From contig CAJUPB010000004.1 of the NCBI GenBank assembly GCA_910588155.1, positions 62,001-126,000 of the forward strand: 64,000 nt of DNA. Direction: 5' to 3'. This document shows positions 58,866 to 64,000 of the stretch, in pieces (the stretch's first letter is position 1; each line of letters opens with the position of its first letter). The position numbers and the translations under genes were made by a program. The notes beneath the pieces were generated by a model that had not been told where the DNA came from, ran no database searches, and worked only from the letters and a program-made list of their open reading frames with translations. Source of the stretch: an uncultured Christensenellaceae bacterium (GTDB lineage: Bacteria; Bacillota; Clostridia; Christensenellales; Pumilibacteraceae).

Positions 58866-60628
58866 TATACACTCTCCCTGCCGACAAGCGCGCCAAGCTC
58901 GGCACGCATCTGCCTGTCTATCTCGTCGAACTCGGCGAGATTCTTTTCCTCTATATATTTGCTTCTGCCGATACGTTCTTTTGCCGCTATCGCAAGCACG
59001 TCGTCCAAAGACGCGCCCGAAGTCAAGGCGTCTTCCGACTGTTTGTGACAGTCTACGATGAGCTTCAACATTCTGTATTGTTTTTCGAGCGACGCATACG
59101 TATCCACCTCGTGGAAAGCGTTCTGATGCAGATAGTCTTCTCTCAAAGACTTCGCCGCTTCCATCGTAAGCCTGTCGCGCGGCGACAGAGCGTCCATACC
59201 GACAAGGCGGACTATCTCGTCGAGCTGCGCTTCCTCCTGCAAAAGACGCATTGCCTGCGCCCTGTATGCGTTGAAATCGGCTGCGACGTTTGCCGAATAC
59301 CAACCGCTCAAACGGTCGGAATAAAGGCTGTAACTCACCAACCAATCTATTGCGGGGAAATGCCTTTTATACGCGAGAGCGCTGGAAAGCCCCCAATAGA
59401 CTTTGACTATGCGCAACGTCGCCTGCGACACCGGTTCGGACATATCGCCGCCCGGAGGAGACACCGCGCCTATCGCGGTGACCGAGCCTATACGCTCCTT
59501 GCTCGACAGCGCGGACACTATTCCCGCACGTTCGTAAAACTCCGCGAGGCGGCTGGACAGGTATGCCGGGTAGCCTTCTTCGCCCGGCATTTCCTCCAAG
59601 CGTCCCGACATCTCGCGCAGAGCTTCCGCCCAACGCGACGTGGAATCCGCCATTATCGCCACGCTGTATCCCATATCTCTGAAATACTCGGCAATGGTTA
59701 TTCCCGTGTAAATACTCGCCTCTCTTGCCGCGACGGGCATATCCGACGTGTTGGCAATCAGCACTGTGCGCTTCATAAGCGGCTTGCCCGTTTTGGGGTC
59801 GTTGAGTTGCGGAAATTCGTTCAGCACGTCCGTCATTTCGTTGCCGCGTTCCCCGCAGCCGACATACACGATTATGTCGGCGTCCGCCCACTTTGCAAGC
59901 TGATGCTGAACGACGGTTTTGCCGCTTCCGAAAGGACCCGGAACCGCGGCGACTCCGCCTTCGGCTATCGGGAACAGCGTGTCAATCACGCGTTGTCCCG
60001 TGACGAGCGGACGGGAGGGCGCTATCTTCGTCTTATACGGTCTGCCGCGTCTGACGGGCCATTTCTGCGACATACGAATATTGACTTTTTCGCCCTCTTC
60101 GTTTTTCAGCACTGCCACGATTTCGTCGACGGTGAAGCTGCCCTCTTCTATCTTTTCGATGACGCCGCTCTTATTGGGCGGAATCATTATTCTGTGCTCC
60201 ACGACTTCGTTTTCCGCGACGGTACCTATTATATCGCCGGCTTCCACCTTGTCGCCCACCTTTGCTACCGGGCGGAAGTCCCATTTCTTCTTTTTGTCGA
60301 GTGCGGGAACATCGAGTCCGCGACCTATTCTGTCGCCGCTCTTTTCCACGAGCTTGGCAAGCGGACGCTGTATGCCGTCGTATATGCTTTCTATGAGTCC
60401 CGGTCCGAGTTCCACGGAAAGAGGCGCATTCGTGGACACGACTTCCTCGCCGGGTCCGAGCATACTCGTTTCCTCGTAGACCTGAATGGACGCCTTGTCG
60501 CCGCGAAGCTCTATGACCTCGCCGATGAGTTTCTTTTCGGAAACTCTGACGACGTCGTACATTTTGACGTCCGCCATTCCTTCCGCCACTATCAGCGGAC
60601 CGCTGACTTTTATTATCTTACCTTTCAC
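58865..60628 (-). CDS. ntpA: V-type ATP synthase catalytic subunit A
   Basis: The 587-residue catalytic subunit has an N-terminal barrel (KGKIIKVSGPLIVAEGMADVKMYDVVRV), the bulge domain typical of A subunits, P-loop GPFGSGKTVVQHQLAKW, VYVGCGERGNEMTDVL, MADSTSRWAEALRE and the PPGGD motif. Each ATP cycle drives or harvests ion rotation. It precedes ntpB with overlap and follows ntpF by 34 nt. Confidence 0.97.
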   Translation of the reverse strand: MKGKIIKVSGPLIVAEGMADVKMYDVVRVSEKKLIGEVIELRGDKASIQVYEETSMLGPGEEVVSTNAPLSVELGPGLIESIYDGIQRPLAKLVEKSGDRIGRGLDVPALDKKKKWDFRPVAKVGDKVEAGDIIGTVAENEVVEHRIMIPPNKSGVIEKIEEGSFTVDEIVAVLKNEEGEKVNIRMSQKWPVRRGRPYKTKIAPSRPLVTGQRVIDTLFPIAEGGVAAVPGPFGSGKTVVQHQLAKWADADIIVYVGCGERGNEMTDVLNEFPQLNDPKTGKPLMKRTVLIANTSDMPVAAREASIYTGITIAEYFRDMGYSVAIMADSTSRWAEALREMSGRLEEMPGEEGYPAYLSSRLAEFYERAGIVSALSSKERIGSVTAIGAVSPPGGDMSEPVSQATLRIVKVYWGLSSALAYKRHFPAIDWLVSYSLYSDRLSGWYSANVAADFNAYRAQAMRLLQEEAQLDEIVRLVGMDALSPRDRLTMEAAKSLREDYLHQNAFHEVDTYASLEKQYRMLKLIVDCHKQSEDALTSGASLDDVLAIAAKERIGRSKYIEEKNLAEFDEIDRQMRAELGALVGRESV

Positions 60629-60662
60629 AGAGTTTACCTCCGACTTAAAGTCTGTTTTGAAT

Positions 60663-60992
60663 TTATTTGAAAATATCCACGCCGACGGCTTTTTCCACGT
60701 CTCTGCTTATACCCGCCATTCCGAAGCCGTTCGTACCGCTCGCCGACGGTATCGGAATGACCACGGGAAACGGCTGCGATTTCAATTCCTCTATTTGTTT
60801 TTCCAACATAACGGCGATATTTTCCGTCACGAACACTATCGCGTATTTTTCGCTCACAAGGCGTTTCAACGTCTGCAATGCGTTCATTTCGTTGTCTGCG
60901 GTGAACACCTCCGCGCCCGCCGCCTTGAAAAGCTCCACGCTGTCGCCGTCGCCGAGAACGGCTATCTTACCCGATTCTTTCAAAATGACCAC
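60663..60992 (-). CDS. ntpF: V-type ATP synthase subunit F
   Basis: The 109-residue Rossmann-like stalk subunit: KIAVLGDGDSVELFKAAGAEVFTADNEMNALQTLKRLVSEKYAIVFVTENIA ... PVVIPIPSASGTNGFGM, the subunit F pattern. It overlaps the ntpC stop by 13 nt. Confidence 0.92.
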   Translation of the reverse strand: MVILKESGKIAVLGDGDSVELFKAAGAEVFTADNEMNALQTLKRLVSEKYAIVFVTENIAVMLEKQIEELKSQPFPVVIPIPSASGTNGFGMAGISRDVEKAVGVDIFK

Positions 60993-61951
60993 CTCACGCG
61001 CTTATTTATCTCCTCTCTCGCGCCGTTTCTGATGCAGGTGACAATCGTGCCGACCGTCTTATATTCGTTCAACGCCGCGGCGTAATAATGCAACGTCGGG
61101 GCTTCCGACAGCAGGTTTTCTATGTCTCCGTCGAAAAACGAGCTTTCTATCGCGCCCGCGTCGCTCTCGAATGCCGGCAATGCGGCGAAACCGCCGTTTG
61201 ACACGCGCTTTAAAATATCGTAATATTCGGTTTCGGCAAAGTGCGACGCGAAGTTCTCCCAACCGTCTTTCGCGGCTTCGTTCAAGACTTCGAAATCAAT
61301 CGAACCGCCATTTAAAAACATTGCTTCCAAATCCGCCGTGGGTACTTTCAGCCGCATAGCTCGCAATGCCGCCGTGAGATTGGCAAAATCTATTTTCGCG
61401 GTCACATACTTTTTTACCGCCTTGCCGCACTTTTTGGCTTTGGCGCGCATTTCGGCGTACATAGCCTCCGTGAGCACGGCATCTATACGTGCGGCGGAAA
61501 GCGGCTTTTGCAAATTCGCCTCGTCGAGTTTTTTCAGCGCATCAGCAAGTATGTCCGAACAAGCCGAATAATCGCCCTTTTCCGCGCACTCGCTCACGTC
61601 GTTTAAGAGCGGATAAAGCGCATCCGTCCGCGGCGTGACGCCGAGCTTGAACTTATAGCGTGCCTTGACGTTGTTATACGCAAAACGCATCAAAAGCACC
61701 GCCGCGGTGTTCTCGTCGAAGCAGTCGCTTTCCACAAAGTTTATGAGGCGATTGATTTCCGCTTCAATCAACGCATCCGCGTCAAAATCCGCGGTTGCGT
61801 GAAGCTGCGAGCCGTATCCGTAATCCACGAGCATTTTGCCGAGATTGTCGGCATCCGCTTCCGCCAGACGGCGCAGTTTTTCCTGCGACAGCAATCTTCC
61901 CTCGTTTTGCTTTGCCAATGTATTCGCGTATATTTTCGTCGTTACAGCCAT
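60980..61951 (-). CDS. ntpC: V-type ATP synthase subunit C (AC39/d-like)
   Basis: The 323-residue helical subunit links the stalk to the K ring. Start MAVTTKIYANTLAKQNEGRLLSQEKLRRLAEADADNLGKMLVDYGYG; repeated three-fold helical segments; late YYAAALNEYKTVGTIVTCIRNG. ATG 61951 is chosen over a TTG at 61984 because the extra residues lie inside ntpE and a GGACGG-like ribosome site precedes 61951. Confidence 0.88.
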   Translation of the reverse strand: MAVTTKIYANTLAKQNEGRLLSQEKLRRLAEADADNLGKMLVDYGYGSQLHATADFDADALIEAEINRLINFVESDCFDENTAAVLLMRFAYNNVKARYKFKLGVTPRTDALYPLLNDVSECAEKGDYSACSDILADALKKLDEANLQKPLSAARIDAVLTEAMYAEMRAKAKKCGKAVKKYVTAKIDFANLTAALRAMRLKVPTADLEAMFLNGGSIDFEVLNEAAKDGWENFASHFAETEYYDILKRVSNGGFAALPAFESDAGAIESSFFDGDIENLLSEAPTLHYYAAALNEYKTVGTIVTCIRNGAREEINKRVRWSF

Positions 61952-61961
61952 TAAAACCGTC

Positions 61962-62543
61962 CTATTTGAAAAGCCTTGCGGCAATCTCGCCCTCCGTGGA
62001 GGAACGCAACTGTTTGACTATCGTTTCGAAAGTCAGATTTTTGTCGCACTTATAGCCGACGAGAACTATGCCGCCCTTGCCCTTATGCTGTCTGCCCGAC
62101 AGAGTCAAGTCCTTGCCTATCGCCGCGCCGAGCGAAGTTGCCCAATCGTAATTGAGGCGTTTTGCGTCGCGCTCCGAAATCATTATCTCGTCGCCGTCGT
62201 CGGCATAACGTTTCACAAGCTCGCCTATAAACTCGCGGTATACGTTGTCCGTCATATTCAACATCTTGATTATAGCCGCTTCGTAAACCTTGTCTATGAC
62301 AGCCTGTTTGGCGGCAAGCAACTGCTTTCTGCCGTCCAGAGCGGCAAGCGTGAGTTTGCGCTCCGCCGCCCTCTCCGCCTGCTCTTTCGCCGCCCGAATG
62401 CGCTGTTGCCGCTCCTTTTCCAATGAGTTGCGGGTCTGCTGTAAAAGCGCGTCCTTTTCGGCGAGCGCATCGTTTACGATTCCCTCCGCCTTTTTCTCGG
62501 CTTCGGAAATTATGCTGTTTATAATCGCTTCTTTTCCGTCCAT
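61962..62543 (-). CDS. ntpE: V-type ATP synthase subunit E (peripheral stalk)
   Basis: The 193-residue protein has a long charged N-terminal coiled coil (KEAIINSIISEAEKKAEGIVNDALAEKDALLQQTRNSLEKERQQRIRAAKEQAERA) followed by a small alpha/beta domain, the stator subunit E architecture. A separate subunit H/G gene is not seen next to it and may lie left of subunit I beyond the window. Confidence 0.88.
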   Translation of the reverse strand: MDGKEAIINSIISEAEKKAEGIVNDALAEKDALLQQTRNSLEKERQQRIRAAKEQAERAAERKLTLAALDGRKQLLAAKQAVIDKVYEAAIIKMLNMTDNVYREFIGELVKRYADDGDEIMISERDAKRLNYDWATSLGAAIGKDLTLSGRQHKGKGGIVLVGYKCDKNLTFETIVKQLRSSTEGEIAARLFK

Positions 62544-62559
62544 TGTGACTCCCGTTTTT

Positions 62560-63039
62560 TTATGCTCCGATGGGCAAAAGCAGCACGCCGAGCAGAGATA
62601 CTATGAGTGCGAATATCGCAAAAATTTCCACCATAACCGCAAAAAGTATAGCGTGACCGACCTGTTTTTCCTGCTTGCCGAGAAGGTTGATGCCGCTGAC
62701 GACGACCATACCCTGCGTTATTGCCGAAACGAAACCGACTATTGCTATCGGCAGGCACAGGCACAGGAGAGCTATCCCCTGCTGAACCGTGACGTCCGCG
62801 ACGGGTCCGCCGAGTACATTGAGCTTGACAAGCATTATGAACGCCACGACGAAGCCGTAAAGTCCCTGCGAGGACGGCAGCAGTTGCAACACCATCGCGT
62901 TACCGAATTTCGTCGGGTCTTTGCTCATAAGCGCGCTTGCGGCTTGTCCCGCTCTGCCCACGCCGATTGCCGAACCGACGCCCGAAAGCAGTATTGCAAT
63001 CGCGGCACCTATGAGTGCGTAAAAATGTCCCATTCCCAT
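62560..63039 (-). CDS. ntpK: V-type ATP synthase proteolipid subunit K
   Basis: The 159-residue rotor-ring subunit has four helices in two hairpins (GAAIAILLSGVGSAIGVGRA ... LLPSSQGLYGFVVAFIML; ALLCLCLPIAIVGFVSAITQG ... AVMVEIFAIFALIVSLLGVLLL). Ser57-Gln58, Gln109 and Glu138 occupy positions that in the Enterococcus hirae enzyme bind Na+ (TQ, Q and E), so Na+ coupling is likely. Ser for Thr is a mild change. Confidence 0.93.
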   Translation of the reverse strand: MGMGHFYALIGAAIAILLSGVGSAIGVGRAGQAASALMSKDPTKFGNAMVLQLLPSSQGLYGFVVAFIMLVKLNVLGGPVADVTVQQGIALLCLCLPIAIVGFVSAITQGMVVVSGINLLGKQEKQVGHAILFAVMVEIFAIFALIVSLLGVLLLPIGA

Positions 63040-63087
63040 AATTGTCTTTATACCTCCGTAAAATAGATTCTTTATTCAGTGATTTTG

Positions 63088-64000
63088 TCAGCTTTCGGAT
63101 TCCGCCGCGTTTGCGGTTTTTCTTTTGCTTATCTCTTCCTTTCTCTTCGGCAAAAACGGTTTGAGTCTTATATATTTTGTTCTTTCGCCCATAGGGTTGA
63201 ACAGTCTGCCGCCGCCGTCGTAGAACTTATTGAAGAACTCTATGAACTGCAATCTCGCGTTGTGAACATAGCCCGAAAGCAATCCGAGACCGAGATTGAA
63301 CGCGTGCAGCGGTATCAATACTATTATGCCTAAAACATAACCTATAAAACCGATGCCGAAGAACAGCGAACCGAGAGTGTTGAATGCCAGCGCGATTGCG
63401 GAGGACGCCAACGCGAGACCGAACAGTCTTGCATAGCTCAACACGTCGGACAGCAGATTTACGAGGTCATAAAGACCGGCAAAGCCGCCGACTATCTTTC
63501 CCGCAATCGTAGGCTTTGCGTGACCTGCCGTCAATATTATGCCTACGAGCGAGGCGATTATCACGATTATTCCAGCCGTCGCAAAGCCGCTCGAAAGTTT
63601 TGCGAGCAGGTTCAGCATTATGAGTCCCACGCCGACGAGGATGGTGAATTTGAACACGACGTCGATTATGCCCGCAAAGTATTTCTTCTGTCTGAACATT
63701 TTTGCGGCATAGAGACCGTATCCGAACACTATCTGCACTACGCCGAGTGCCAAGCTCAATCCGAACATCAGCAACGGTTCGTTCAGCGGATTGAACCACA
63801 ATGCCGGTATGCCCTCTATTCCGAACAGACCGCCGAACAGCACGCCCCAGAAAACCGTCGATATGCCGCAAATTCCTATCAATGCGATAAGTTTTGCCGT
63901 ACCTTTTTCGGGTTTCAAAATTTTCAGCGCAATCAAGGCGACTGCCGTCATTATCACTCCGTAACCAGCGTCCGCCATCATAAAGCCGTAGAATATGAAA
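63088..64000 (-). CDS. ntpI: V-type ATP synthase subunit I, C-terminal part (runs off the right end)
   Basis: The C-terminal ~300 residues of the ion-channel/stator subunit are visible and the gene continues past 64000. About seven helices are seen, including FYGFMMADAGYGVIMTAVALIALKIL, WGVLFGGLFGIEGIPALWFNPLNEPLLMFGLSLALG, LSYARLFGLALASSAIALAFN and the late PLHAFNLGLGLLSGYVHNARLQFIEFFNKFYDGGGRLFNPM with the conserved arginine and glutamate of the channel. The full protein is usually 600-700 residues. It is the first visible gene of the operon, upstream of ntpK. Confidence 0.93.
   Translation of the reverse strand, partial: FIFYGFMMADAGYGVIMTAVALIALKILKPEKGTAKLIALIGICGISTVFWGVLFGGLFGIEGIPALWFNPLNEPLLMFGLSLALGVVQIVFGYGLYAAKMFRQKKYFAGIIDVVFKFTILVGVGLIMLNLLAKLSSGFATAGIIVIIASLVGIILTAGHAKPTIAGKIVGGFAGLYDLVNLLSDVLSYARLFGLALASSAIALAFNTLGSLFFGIGFIGYVLGIIVLIPLHAFNLGLGLLSGYVHNARLQFIEFFNKFYDGGGRLFNPMGERTKYIRLKPFLPKRKEEISKRKTANAAESES

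Noticed and set aside
57474..59345. Extended 623-codon version of ntpB
   Set aside because: The first 159 codons lie inside ntpA in another frame. The real start is the ATG at 58865 that overlaps the ntpA stop.
1..64000. CRISPR arrays, rRNA genes, insertion sequences, prophage genes
   Set aside because: No regularly spaced repeats, rRNA sequence, transposase or phage structural proteins were seen. The only tandem array is the four-module repeat at 56.4 kb, whose units abut without spacers.

Overview
The window reads as a chromosome segment of a strictly anaerobic, H2-producing member of the Clostridia (Bacillota). I infer this from the trimeric electron-bifurcating-type [FeFe] hydrogenase operon, a bacterial V-type ATPase whose K subunit carries Na+-ligand-like residues, a 2-hydroxyacyl-CoA dehydratase activase-type protein, diaminopimelate aminotransferase (DapL), single-chain GlyQS, type III pantothenate kinase, TTGACA-17-TATAAT promoters and strong AGGAGG ribosome sites. 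The species cannot be named from sequence alone. Most genes lie on the minus strand in long, tightly coupled operons.

Layout. 1-1.2 kb: a RimK-type ATP-grasp gene overlapping a YggS-type PLP protein that runs off the left end. 1.35-9.4 kb: a ten-gene hydrogenase operon (transcribed leftward) that holds HydA/HydB/HydC and also two DRTGG proteins, two histidine-kinase-like ATPases, a PHP phosphoesterase, a HndB-type ferredoxin and a second H-cluster-like protein. 9.5-11 kb: a membrane protein and an MBL hydrolase. 11.15-11.4 kb: a promoter-to-terminator unit with no ORF, probably a structured ncRNA. 11.4-21.7 kb: a nucleotide/diaminopimelate operon (ANTAR regulator, purF, carA, a carB-dapF fusion, pyrG, dapL) preceded by a long leader with an intrinsic terminator just upstream of the first ribosome site. 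21.8-28 kb: phosphohexomutase, aldose-epimerase family, small membrane proteins and a hybrid histidine kinase.

28.2-30.1 kb: tRNA-Leu(CAG) followed by an AT-rich cassette (three unfamiliar minus-strand genes, one a SLOG/DUF1273 protein, and a divergent XRE regulator) that looks horizontally acquired. 30.2-36.6 kb: PadR regulator plus hydrolase, GNAT, and a giant fused activase whose promoter carries a perfect palindrome. 36.7-39 kb: amidohydrolase and purA. 39-42.5 kb: a small putative conflict locus, with a TIR-domain protein whose promoter has nine G residues between -35 and -10 (probably phase variable) and an orphan RnlA-like HEPN ribonuclease. 42.6-45.8 kb: a large surface protein. 46-50 kb: homoserine dehydrogenase, coaX, an ECF S component, a lipoprotein and a cysteine-rich miniprotein. 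50.4-56.3 kb: glyS, grpB-like, SLOG/gpsA pair, membrane protein and lipoprotein.

56.3-64 kb: the V-ATPase operon I-K-E-C-F-A-B-D, with subunit I cut by the right end. Four tandem copies of a ~110-bp hairpin-forming repeat sit between the last gene and the operon terminator. The candidates for undescribed biology are the phase-variable TIR/RnlA locus, the carB-dapF fusion, the ncRNA at 11.2 kb, the leader at 21.4 kb, the tRNA-flanking SLOG cassette and the hairpin repeats in the V-ATPase 3' UTR.
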